From: Pegoplata infirma
Lineage: Eukaryota > Arthropoda > Insecta > Diptera > Anthomyiidae
Assembly: GCA_963921195.1 (NCBI GenBank)
Contig: OY992538.1
Coordinates: 9,138,330-9,202,329, forward strand
DNA: 64,000 nucleotides
Direction: 5' to 3'
Below, in pieces: positions 44,121 through 54,068 of this stretch. Numbering within the stretch: the first letter of the stretch is position 1; the number at the start of each line of letters is the position of its first letter. The notes under the pieces were generated by a model. It did not search any database. It worked only from the letters and a program-made list of their open reading frames with translations, and was not told the DNA's origin. Position numbers and translations under genes: made by a program.

Positions 44121-45418
44121 AGGAGTGAGATCATAAAAATGTTAACACACATTTTTGCCTACAACTTTGGTGTAAAGCTTCCAAATTTTTTTTTTTTTCG
44201 GCAGTTTACATTTTAAAAATATGTCAGTTAATAAATTAATTTACATCATGAGTTTTAATTTGCAATTTTTTACACAATGGACGATGAAAGAAAAGTGCGT
44301 TCAAAAATAATTAAATATTTTCAACAAAACCAAACATGGACATACAAAAAAATTGCCAAAGAAACTAATGTATGCCGCCAAACAGTTTCAAAAGTGGTAA
44401 AAAGGTATCTGGAACACCTAACAATTGAAAGGAAGCCGGGAACAGGAACAACGACTGGTTATCGTAACATTGGTAAGGCATATAAAGTTAAAAGCATCCT
44501 TAAGAGAGCTCCTAACACATCTGGCAGAAAAACAGCTCGGTTAGTCCAATGCTCAGACTTTTTTGTACGTAAAGTGAAACGTAAGGCGGGACTAAAGTCC
44601 TACAAAGTTCAAAAAGTTCCCGATAGAAACGCTTTTAAAAATTTGGAGGCCAAAACCAGAGCTAGAAAATTGAAATCAAATTTTATAAAAAAATACAACT
44701 GTTGTGTAATGGACGACGAAACTTATGTCCTGGCTGATTTTGCGCAGCTCCCTGGTCAAGAATTTTATGTTTCCGATGTTCGAGGAAATGTTGCGGAAAA
44801 ATTTCGGTCAAAAAAGCAAACGAAATTCCCCAAAAAATTCCTAGTATGGCAAGCCATATGTAGCTGCGGCCAAAGAAGCCAGTCATTTGTGACATCTGGC
44901 TCTATAAACAGCGAAATTTATATCAAGGAGTGTTTGCAGAAGAGACTTCTTCCGTTCTTGAGTCAGCACAATGTATCCACTTACTTTTGGCCCGATTTAG
45001 CATCTTGTCACTACAGCAAGAAAGCGCTGGAGTGGTATAATGATAATAATGTGGTTTTTGTACCAAGAGAGGCAAATCCACCAAACTGCCCGGAGCTCAG
45101 GCCAGTGGAGAGATATTGGGCTCTTGTTAAAAAAGAATTAAAGGGCACAAAAAAGGTCTCCCAGGACATGCAAGATTTCAAACGTAGATGGACCACCTGC
45201 TCTAAAAAGGTGACAGAAACTACCATAAAAGCCTTAATGGGAGGGTTTCCGGAAAAAGTGGATAACTTTGTTCGTAGTGGTTAGAGTTCCATGCGGTTTT
45301 TTTGTTATGATTTTGTATTAAATTTTATTTAATAAAAATTTGGTTTGAAGTCTTAAAATTCAGTAGTCTGTTTTTTATTTAACTTTATGTGTGTTAACAT
45401 TTTTATGATCTCACTCCT
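44121..45418 (+). mobile_element. Complete Tc1/mariner DD37E transposon
   Basis: The ends at 44121-44152 and 45387-45418 are 32-bp perfect inverted repeats starting AGGAGTGAGATCATAAAAAT. TA duplications are at 44119-44120 and 45419-45420. The 1298-bp element holds one intact transposase gene. It is inserted in the CACC-ended MITE at 43824-45812. Confidence 0.95.
44277..45284 (+). CDS. Tc1/mariner transposase, DD37E type, intact
   Basis: 335 codons from ATG to TAG without interruption. Residues about 7-45 form a helix-turn-helix (TWTYKKIAKETNVCRQTVSK), followed by a second basic DNA-binding region up to about 115. Catalytic-type residues are D147 in VMDDETYV, D240 in YFWPDLASCHY and E278 in ELRPVERYW; D240 and E278 are separated by 37 residues, hence DD37E, a spacing reported for some insect Tc1/mariner clades. 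The enzyme cuts and pastes its own element at TA sites. AATAAA at 45331 may be its poly(A) signal. Codon usage is less AT-extreme than the surroundings and no decay is visible, which suggests recent arrival. Confidence 0.93.
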   Translation: MDDERKVRSKIIKYFQQNQTWTYKKIAKETNVCRQTVSKVVKRYLEHLTIERKPGTGTTTGYRNIGKAYKVKSILKRAPNTSGRKTARLVQCSDFFVRKVKRKAGLKSYKVQKVPDRNAFKNLEAKTRARKLKSNFIKKYNCCVMDDETYVLADFAQLPGQEFYVSDVRGNVAEKFRSKKQTKFPKKFLVWQAICSCGQRSQSFVTSGSINSEIYIKECLQKRLLPFLSQHNVSTYFWPDLASCHYSKKALEWYNDNNVVFVPREANPPNCPELRPVERYWALVKKELKGTKKVSQDMQDFKRRWTTCSKKVTETTIKALMGGFPEKVDNFVRSG

Positions 45419-45949
45419 TACAAGCATGCTGTTTGCAAAATTTGCAGAAAGAACCCCATCAAAACAAAGGACAATTAAAAAAAATATTGCGAAAACAATT
45501 TGACGAAATTATATGAACCGAAATGTTTTGTTTTATATTAAATAAAGGGCATTAAATGATTTAATATCTGTGTTTTTTCTAAAATTTAATAAAAAAAATA
45601 AAAAAAAAAAGTTCATATTAACGAGTTTTCCAGTTATTGATGACCATAATTTAAATTTTGTTGCCAGTAACTGCTTTCCCAGCTAAATTAAAAGTTTGAT
45701 AGAAAGTTAGTTATCAATAACTGAATCAAATCAACTGGGGCTCAGTTAGGTGTATTTTAACTGGGACTTAGTTGAAATTTTAGTAAGCAGTAACTGGAAA
45801 ATTTTTTGGGTGTATTAATTAATTTAAAGTAAGTCGTCCTTCTGTCCGCCCCACAGTGCACACTGGGGCGAGATGGTAGGTTTTTTGGCCAAAAGTCTCT
45901 ACAGGTCGTAAATGTTAACCGATTTTTTTGAAATTCAGAATATATGAAG

Positions 45950-46690
45950 GTAATAAATAAGTGCCTTGGAAATTTTTTTAAATCGGACCTACAAGGAAAC
46001 TATTTCAGGGTGGACACTTCATTTTTAATAAAATTTACAGATGTTATAGATGAAACAAATGTCTTTTGTTTATGTATTTGAATTAGAGATGGTCTGTGGT
46101 CCCGTAATTTGCGTGACTCAAAAAACCACGTGATTCAGGCGTGAGCGATTTTTATTTAAATCCCGTGATTATAGAGTGATTTTCATTTAAATTAAGTACT
46201 ATATTAGGGTAATAAATAAGTGACTTGAAACTTTTTGAAATCGGACCTACAAGGAAACTATTTCAGGGTGGACACTTCATTTTTAACAAAATTTACAGAT
46301 GTTATAGATGAATCAAATGAAGAGACACTTGCCTTTTGTTTAAGTATTTGAATTGGAGATGGTCTCTGGTCCCGTGATTCACGCGTGAGTGATTTTCGTT
46401 TAAATCATTTGGTTATAGAGTGATTTTCATTTAAGTCAAGTGACTATATTAAGGTAATAAATAAGTGCCTTGAAACTTTTTGGATTCAGACCTACAAGGA
46501 AACTTTTTCAAGGGTGGACACTTCATTTTAAATAAAATTTACAGATGTTATAGATTAAACAAATGAAAAGACAATTGTCTCTTGTTTATGTATTTGAATT
46601 GGAGATGGTCGCTGGTCCCGTGATTTGCGTGACTCAAAAAAGTGATTTTCATTTAAATCACGTGATTGTGAGTTGAAAAATTCTGAGTGA
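45950..46690. repeat. Threefold tandem repeat, about 250-bp period
   Basis: Three units share GGTAATAAATAAGTG, ACCTACAAGGAAACT, GTGGACACTTC and GGAGATGGTC at near-regular offsets (about 45955, 46210 and 46455). It lies inside the 5.3-kb hAT-like element. No coding potential is visible. Confidence 0.75.
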
Positions 46691-46699
46691 GTGTCTAGA

Positions 46700-48640
46700 G
46701 AGTGAGTCGAATTCTTGCGTGAGGGATGTTTTTTTTTGAAAAACCCAGTGGGTATCAGGTTGGTTGGCTACCATTTAATTTCCTCTCTCAAAAAGTTGGT
46801 TCTCTTAGTGTTGCCTATGCTATTGCATGTAAAAACTCTCTTAAACATTAAGAGAACCAATTTATATAAAGTTACATATTGTTTTGGAGCCTATCAAAAT
46901 CTCTGATATTATTCTTTACTCTATGGAAAAACCCCTTTTAAAAAAAATATTTTTTAGCAGTATTTGCATTCAGAATTAAGTCTAACTTTAAACTAAATAG
47001 TACATGCTTAACCATTTTGGACAAAGATTCATTTTTTTTTGGAAAAAGGTACCTACTTAGTAAAATTAGCACCGGCTGATCTCAAAACTCTTGTAAAAAA
47101 AAAATAATGTTCCGTTATTCCAGAAAAGCCTGTATTTCAACTTTTTATGCAATTTTAATATTTGGATTTATTTGCTATTTTATTAATTTATTTCGTTATT
47201 TTCAAAATAAATAGCTTCAAAATGTTTCAATTAGTGGAATTTGATAATAAATTAAATCTAAAAAAAATTAATATTAATTAATAAAAAAATTAAAAGCCTA
47301 AACTAAAAAAATGCAAATTTTTCGTGTTAGCTTGAAACAATTTCTGTGCTGATGCGCATTGCATTTAATGTACATATAAATTCCGGTGGTCAAGGGGAGA
47401 TATTTTTTAATTGCAGAAAGATGAGACTTAACATTTGTAACAAAATATACCTGAACTTTCATACATAAATATTTTTTTGAAAAAGGTGATCGAAATGGGT
47501 TATCATGCAGGGGCCACTTTTTCGATTTTAGATCTTTTGGCAATTGCGATTACACGGGTAATTTTTTTTCTTATATGGGTTCACACTTACGACCGTAAAC
47601 AAATTGTTTAACAAAACACCAGTAACAGAATAAAAACGTAATGGATACAGAAAAAAGAATTTTTTAAACACGTAGCCCTTAAACTCAGAAAAATAGCAAG
47701 TGTGAACTGCACATTTTGCGTTCTTAAATTCTAATATAATATGACTGTGCCTCTAATAAAACAATAAAAAAATTTTTCTGGATTCTGGTGTTGTGACATA
47801 AAATTTTGTAACGTAGGCTTGATTAAAATTTTGGAATTTCCAAAAAAGGACATTTGTATTTTTTTTTACAACGCTAAGAAGAGTGCAGTGACATTCAATG
47901 TACATATAACAAATATTAACAATGTTTGCAAAAGAAAAAATTTCATCACAGAAAAGGTCTAAATTTTTTAAGATCTACTTTTATTAGGGGTCATAAAAAC
48001 CGCAACAAAAAATATTTCTTTTATGTTTTTATGGCTTTTAAAATTCAAGTAGCTAACTCCGTTTTGTTATGTGACATTGCAATGCAATGATTGCATGCAA
48101 ACGATTACTGATCAATGTAACATCTTTTGCAATTTGTTAGACAGGTAAAACCTAATAATGTGATGGAAAGAAAATGCTTGACGTCACAATTAAAGGTCTG
48201 AACAGAACAAGCCCGGCACGACTTTTTCCATACGATTTGACAGTTAAAAACCGTGACCGGCACGACAAAAAATTAAAACTTATTTTATTTTATCTCCGGG
48301 TTCTCTCAATCTCTCTCCCTCTCACACTCCAGGGTTGCCGCATTTTCACAACAATTTTTTATCTTTTCATTCACAATGGTGTAACAAACGTACAGTAGTG
48401 CCAACTTAATCACATTGACTGTGTGATAAGCGATTTTTCCCCGTTAAATTACTCTAATTTTAATAAAAGTTAGCACCACTGAACAAACAAATGACATTTT
48501 TTGCCGTCGCCGTCCCCCGTCATTGTTTTGGGCCTATATTCTCCGGCAACGGCAACCGTCCCCCGTGCCGTGCTTGTTCTGTTTCTACCTTAAAACAAAC
48601 GAAAATAAGAATACAAAAAACCGAAACAAAACCGATACGA
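46700..48640. other. Unassigned interior of the 5.3-kb hAT-like element
   Basis: The region is AT-rich with small ORFs (longest 81 codons, complement 47298-47543) that show no known motif. A slightly GC-richer patch at 48220-48590 holds a CCCTC/TCTCT tract and repeated CCGTCCCCCGT. Nothing supports a gene. Confidence 0.5.
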
Positions 48641-48874
48641 AAGTAGAAAAAAATGAATTGGTATTGGTTTTTTATTGGTATTGGTTTTGAAGAATAAAAG
48701 TATTGGTTTTTAATTGGTATTGGTAGTGGGGAATCGGTATTGGTTTTTTATCGGTATTGGTATCGCACAAATAAAGGTATTGGTTTTTAATTGGTATTGG
48801 TTTTCAATTTGAATTGGTATTATCGGGTATTGGTATCGAAAAGGTATTGGTACCCATCATTGCGTATGACTGTT

Positions 48875-50980
48875 ATATTATAAAATGTAATAAAAATTAA
48901 GTATACGTACCGTAAAATTTTTTTAAAGAAATCTTTAAATTTTAAGAAGTGTGTCCAATTCTTTATAAAAACTAAACAAATTGTTCTTTATAAAATGTTT
49001 ATAATTTTTTTTCTTGTGATTTTATTTTCCTTTCAATGATTCTTCTTAAGGGATCTTGACACTTATTAATAATTCATATTATGAACTTTAATTTTTTTCC
49101 AGATTCACATCTTTATATATTTTAAATTTTGGGTAAGATTATTAATTAAGAAATTCCCAAATTGCATGTTGTTTAAAACAAATATATTATGTATTGAAAC
49201 CATTAAAAACAACAAATATTACAAAATACATATAGCATTTTCTTAAAAACAATCACCTACATATAACTATAAATTTATTAAATAATTTATATATATATTG
49301 CATATAAAAAACAATATAAACATTAGAGTGTCGAGTTGAACAAGATTTTGGAGAAACAGAAGTCAGAGGATGCAAATTGCTTAAACTTATTACTGAAAAA
49401 AGAAGTGAGATTGGTAAAATCGGTTGTACCAAATATTTTATGACCTCCCCAATGTAATTAAAAATATTAAAAGTTTTTTGGAATAATAAAAAATTTCCAA
49501 AAAAAATGTTTTTCAAAAAAATGTTTCTTTCCAATTTTCCAATTTCTAAAAACAAATTTTTCTTTCCAATTTTTTTTTAACTACTAAAATCTACATTTGG
49601 TTGTGCCAAACAAATATTAATTTGTTTTCCTTTGCTTAAATTGCTTAAATCTCATTATGGTTTTTATAAAGAAATCTTTAATATATTTCGAGTAGGTTTA
49701 ATCTAGCTCGAGGTAATTATTTTCTTTACTTGTTAAAACTATGATATTCTCATAGAAGGAAAAAATGACCTCGAGCTAGGATAAACCTACTCAAAAAATA
49801 ATATTTTAAAGGTAAAATATTTTTTTTTAATAAAAATTTAATCAAAATTTGAAATCTATTATATTTTTTTAGTTTACACACAAATTTGTTCGAAAATATT
49901 TAAGTTATTGAAAAATTCGTCACTCGCAAATATATTTTTTTTTAAATTTACCAATTTTAAAATCTTTTGACTTCAATTTCAAAAAACATGTTCAACAAGA
50001 CACACTTTTTTCTAAACATATTCATATCAAGAAATACTTAAAATAAACATACATATAAATATATTGTCCTATTTTCAACTCATCTAAATGCAAATTTCTA
50101 TTAAAATTAAAATAAAAAATTCATATGCAATTTCATCATTTCATACTCACTCATTCACTTCACTTACTCCTACTACCTATTTATAATATTTATTATATAT
50201 CTATTTCTTTTTGTTGTGTACACTCAGGGAAGTTTTATTAAATTTAATTACATTTTCCAGATTAAAATTATGTTACAATTTTTTTAGAGGTCAAATTTCA
50301 CGTTTAACGGGTTTAAATTTTGGATGGGAAATTTTTTTAGTTTGTCCTCTGTTTTAAGAAATTTTTAAGAGCTGTTTTTTTTTGCTGGATGATCCTAGAT
50401 TTAAAAATTTCAAGTTAATAAGAACCATTCGATCGGATTTTTTTGTTATCCTAGGAATCAGGCACGTACGAAGGAATTTATTTTTGGGGGGCCCAAATTT
50501 ATTTATTGTTTTTAGCAAAATGTGTCCCAAATAGTATAGATAGCTATTTCTTCAGTCTTTTGAAAAAAAATTATAAAAAATTAAAAAAAAAATTTTAATT
50601 TTTTTTTTTTTTAATCCAAAACTTTTTTGACTTTTTCCTCAAATCGGGCCCTTTTTTTTGACTCAAAAGAAAGCTTAGGTCATTTAAAATCTATGAGGTC
50701 GCTTAGTGGGATGCGAGTGGGATATCTATGAATTTTTTTTTTTTAAACTTTGGAACACAAAAACGGTTCTTAAATTTGCACTATTAGGCGTGGGATAGCT
50801 AACCAGTTTTCGATTTTGATCTGCGATACCCTCTAATTTTTATAGGTTCGAAAACGAAAGCACGAGCCAAAAAATGAGGGCGGTGGGGTGGTACCATATG
50901 GCCCCTCATCGGGGTCAAAGTTTGGCTTAAAGAGGTAAAAAAAACACAAAAAGCCTCACAACTGCCCTAGAAACGCCCCT
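48875..50980. other. No gene seen
   Basis: AT-rich intergenic DNA with one family E derivative (49685-49860) and a family C scrap (50230-50460). From 50860 the base composition becomes GC-richer (GGGCGGTGGGGTGGTACC) without a recognisable frame. Confidence 0.45.
49685..49860. repeat. Foldback MITE family E, short derivative
   Basis: AGGTTTAATCTAGCTCGAGG and GACCTCGAGCTAGGATAAAC flank a loop that is almost deleted. The downstream 70 bp shared by the family is present. Confidence 0.8.
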
Positions 50981-50984
50981 GGAG

Positions 50985-51070
50985 GGGTGCAATATGAGAC
51001 GAACCTCCAATAATTTTCTACCCCCAACATTTTTCGTGAACATACCTAACCCCTATTTCTAATTCCTAGG
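50985..51070. repeat. Relic of the foldback element
   Basis: GAGACGAACCTCCAATAATT and the following CCCCAACATTTTT...CATACCTA...CCCTATTTCTAATTCCTA resemble the inner arm of the foldback element near 690-790. It directly abuts the R1-like LINE. Confidence 0.5.
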
Positions 51071-53190
51071 GGGGGTGCCCTTAGAACGTACAAGGACTTG
51101 TTAGTGAGGGTAAAAGAGTACGAGTGGAGGAGTTTCGTACGGGACAATAGGGATGACCCCTGTGGTAAGGTTTACCCCGGGGGCAAGAATAGTCAGGCAG
51201 ACTTGGCATGCCTTCATGACGGCAATAATATATTGTCGTCATGGAGGGAATGCGTGGACGTTTTGTTGGGGGTCTTCTTTCTTGGGGTGGAGTCGCGGGA
51301 CTCTCCACCGTATAGTGGGGCGCCTGTGCCCCCAGAGACCTCCGACAGTATTTGCAGTGTTAAAAGCATGAAATCGCCAAGTATTGATGGTATGACTGGA
51401 GAGATGTCTAAAAGCATCTGGAAGGCTATACCGGAATACCTGGAATCAATCTTTGGGAGATGTTTTCGTGAGGGATATTTTCCGGAGGCTTGGAAGAGTG
51501 CCCGAGTTGTTGTTCTCCTGAAGTCACCTGATTGGGTGAGGAGTAATCCTCTTTCTTATCGGGGCATCAGCCTTCTTCCGGTACTTGGAAAAGTGCCAAT
51601 GAAGGTGCTTCCGAGTTTCAGTTTGGTGTTAGGGAAGGGTAGTCGGTTGAAGACGCATGGCTTCATGTCAGGCAAAGTGTAGGGGGGTCAACAGTCAAAT
51701 ATGTCCTTGGCATTTTGTCGTTTTTAAGGGTGCGTTTGACTACCTGTTATGGGATGGTGTCGTCGGACAGTTAGCTGAGGTAGGTTGCCGGGAGCTGCTC
51801 TTGTGGCAGAGCTACTTTAGTAATAGAAAGGCATGTGTGGTAGAGGGATGTTGTTCGTGGTTGCCCACAGGGGTCCATTTGTGGTCCATTTATATGGAAC
51901 CTAATGATGGATCCGCTGCTACGGCGCCTCGGCTATTCTTACAAGGTGTGCGCATATGCGGATGACTTGCTCATCTTGATCGAAGGTCAGTCTCGGGCTG
52001 AACTGGAGAGAAAGGGTGAGGAGGTCATGCGTGATGCAAATGAGTGGGGCGATCATGTGGTTGTGGCTTTGGCGTTGGAGAAGACGGGGAATATGTTGCT
52101 CAAGGGCAGACTGTCACATGGTCGTCCTCCACTTATTCGGTCTGGTGGAGTTAGTCTCAGATATGCCACTGAGGTCAAGTATCTGGGAATAGTTATGAGG
52201 AAGCAAATGAACTTTCCATGTAGTTCATTTGAATCATGTTAGGGACAAGCTGACTGTAGTTGTTGGAAAGGTCAGTCGCATCCTTAGAAATGACTGGGGC
52301 CTAAGCAGGCGTCCTGTTCGTACTATGTACGGTGGGCTATTTGTTGCTAGCGCAAGGTCTTGACGTGTCAGAGGGTGGCTTTGTTGGCATGTATGCCAGT
52401 GTGTAGGACTGTTTCTACGGACGCTCTGCAGGTGCTGCTAGGTGTAGCACCCCTTGACTTGAAGGTGATACGGCGTGCCGTTTCCTTCAAAGTCAAGAAG
52501 GGACTGTCACTTCTAGATCGTGATTGGACTTCTGGGGATGATATGGTAAATGCGGAGAGTAAGCAAATCAAGACACTCTTACAGGAGTGCGTTGTTGCTA
52601 GGTGGCGGACGAGGTGGACTGACGCCGACATTGGTCAGATTTTGGCTTCGGCCTGAGTCTGGGCTTTTTACTAACGGGACATGGCTCACTCAATGCATCT
52701 TTGCATCGGAAGGGCTTGTCTGACACTTCGGACTGTGGGTGTGAAAGGGGACCTGAGGACGTAAGGCACATACTGACGAAGTGCCACTTATATGACGATA
52801 TTAGAGACTTAGAGGGTATGGGCATTAAAAATTCTGGCTCTGGCTGGGATTTTAGTGTTATAGTGGTGGACGTTTGGGCGGCTAGGCGAATTCGCAAGGG
52901 TCGTGTTTAATAGGTGGAGGTTAGGACATAGTTAGTGGAGGTGCCCTCTGGGCAGTCGCTCGCTGTGTAAGGCAATTGCATGGTGTGGGGTATGTTGCCA
53001 AGGTCACCAGTCCGGAACTGTTTGGGGTTCAACTGGTAGTAATATTTATATTACGAAGCTCAACCGGAAGCTTAATTCTGGTACCACGAGAGCTAGGAGC
53101 GTATGGAACTTCTTTCCATCCTAGCTATGGTTTATAGGGGACATCCCCTGAGTGTTGGTTAAGTCAAAAAAAAACAAAAAAAAAAAAAGG
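51070..53190 (+). pseudogene. Decayed R1-like non-LTR retrotransposon (ORF2 remnant)
   Basis: The block is clearly GC-richer than its surroundings. Frames broken by shifts and small deletions read, in order: TYKDLLVRVKEYEWRSFVRD; SPSIDGMTGEMSKSIWKAIP; GYFPEAWKSARVVVLLKSPD; NPLSYRGISLLPVLGKV; KGAFDYLLWDGVVGQLAEVG; the reverse-transcriptase core AYADDLLILIEG (about 51953-51988); EVKYLGIVM; and a C-terminal CGCERGPEDVRHILTKC zinc-finger-like motif (about 52733-52783). The element lacks the 5' part and ends in A-rich tracts at 53165-53187. The R1 assignment is by recognition of motif order. Confidence 0.85.
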
Positions 53191-53827
53191 GGAGACTTAT
53201 GTCCAAATACATGATTCCAAATTGGTGCTCATATGTAACAGTTGTGATATGTGGGGGCGCTGGCAGACGTATTATATTTGAACAGTGTTGAGAACACTGT
53301 GGGGTTAGGCCAACGTGGTAGGTACTCACATTAATCATTACGTTTGTCTCAGATCACAGGATAATTAGTTTTGAGACAGTTATGTGATAAGTCCAATTTT
53401 CATCTGTCTCGTGATAGGCGTGACTGTTTTCCCCAGTCACGGTATAGGTTTTTTGGCATCGAGCGACACCGTTTTCCTGCAGGGCAAGTTAATTTGCAAA
53501 GAACAACACCCGCCATTAATTAAATTTCCTTAAGTGTACAAAAAAAAAACAAATATAAATAATTCACTCTATTAAACTATATTTTATTTATGTATTTACT
53601 ATCCTTTTCTATTTTTTTGTGTAATTTTTTTTATCTTTTTTTTTTTATTTTTGGTTGGTGTATTTCAAAGTATTTTTTGTAGTCGTGAGTCCAAAATAAA
53701 ATTAAAAAAAAAATATTTAGAATTTAATGTACAAAAGACATAAACGAAGACAAACAAACTACTACTAAATAAATAAAAAGCAGAAATCGTGAAAAGCGAA
53801 AAGTTAAAAAATTTGGCTACTAAAAAA
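53190..53827. other. Possible promoter/5' UTR region of gene 2
   Basis: 53190-53520 stays GC-richer (GGGGCGCTGGCAGACG, GCATCGAGCGACACCG) and may be the retroelement's 3' region or other repeat; then an A/T-rich 300 bp leads to the start codon. No TATA box can be picked with confidence in this composition. Confidence 0.35.
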
Positions 53828-54068
53828 ATGGCACCATTTAAATTAAAATTTCGCATGGGTAGTTCACGTAGTACATCGCAGGAACATGAACCGGATCCTC
53901 AGGTAAATGAGGCTTTATTAACGCATCAAACTATAGGTGGCATTGGGACAAGTTCATCAACTATAGATTCGGTGGATTGCAATAGTTTGATTTCACTTAA
54001 TACCAGTGAACGCAAATTGTTGTTACCCACCACCAACAACAGCAACAAGAGCAACAATTTAAGAATGG
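53828..54068 (+). CDS. Gene 2 exon 1
   Basis: The ATG at 53828-53830 is preferred over an in-frame GTG at 53789 because the upstream part is AT-rich and the ATG context is good. The donor is AATGG|GTAAG at 54068/54069. It encodes a basic start (APFKLKFRMG), an R-S-x-S/T cluster and LLTHQTIGGIGTSSST. Confidence 0.8.

Larger units (their letters stand above)
43824..45812. mobile_element. CACC-ended MITE, split by the mariner element
   Basis: The ends CACCGAAAAAATTACCCAGT (43824) and CACCCAAAAAATTTTCCAGT (complement of the end at 45812) are inverted, with TA on both sides. Without the mariner insert it would be about 690 bp. It contains repeated ACTGGG/CCAGTT motifs in both halves. Confidence 0.8.
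43574..48862. mobile_element. 5.3-kb hAT-like non-autonomous element
   Basis: CGTATGAC flanks both sides (43566-43573 and 48863-48870), an 8-bp target duplication. The termini are CAAGGATGGGTACC and the complement of GGTACCCATCATTG. Both subterminal zones (about 43600-43800 and 48650-48850) consist of repeated GGTATTGGT-like motifs in opposite orientation. Inside are the MITE/mariner nest, a threefold tandem repeat and AT-rich filler. I see no hAT transposase, so it depends on an enzyme encoded elsewhere. Confidence 0.85.

Noticed and set aside
44683..45226. Complement ORFs over the transposase
   Set aside because: Shadows of the mariner transposase gene.
49253..49555. 100-codon ORF on the complement
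   Set aside because: AT-rich, no motif, no splice context; chance frame.
52368..52897. Complement ORFs of 87-99 codons
   Set aside because: Antisense of the R1-like remnant.
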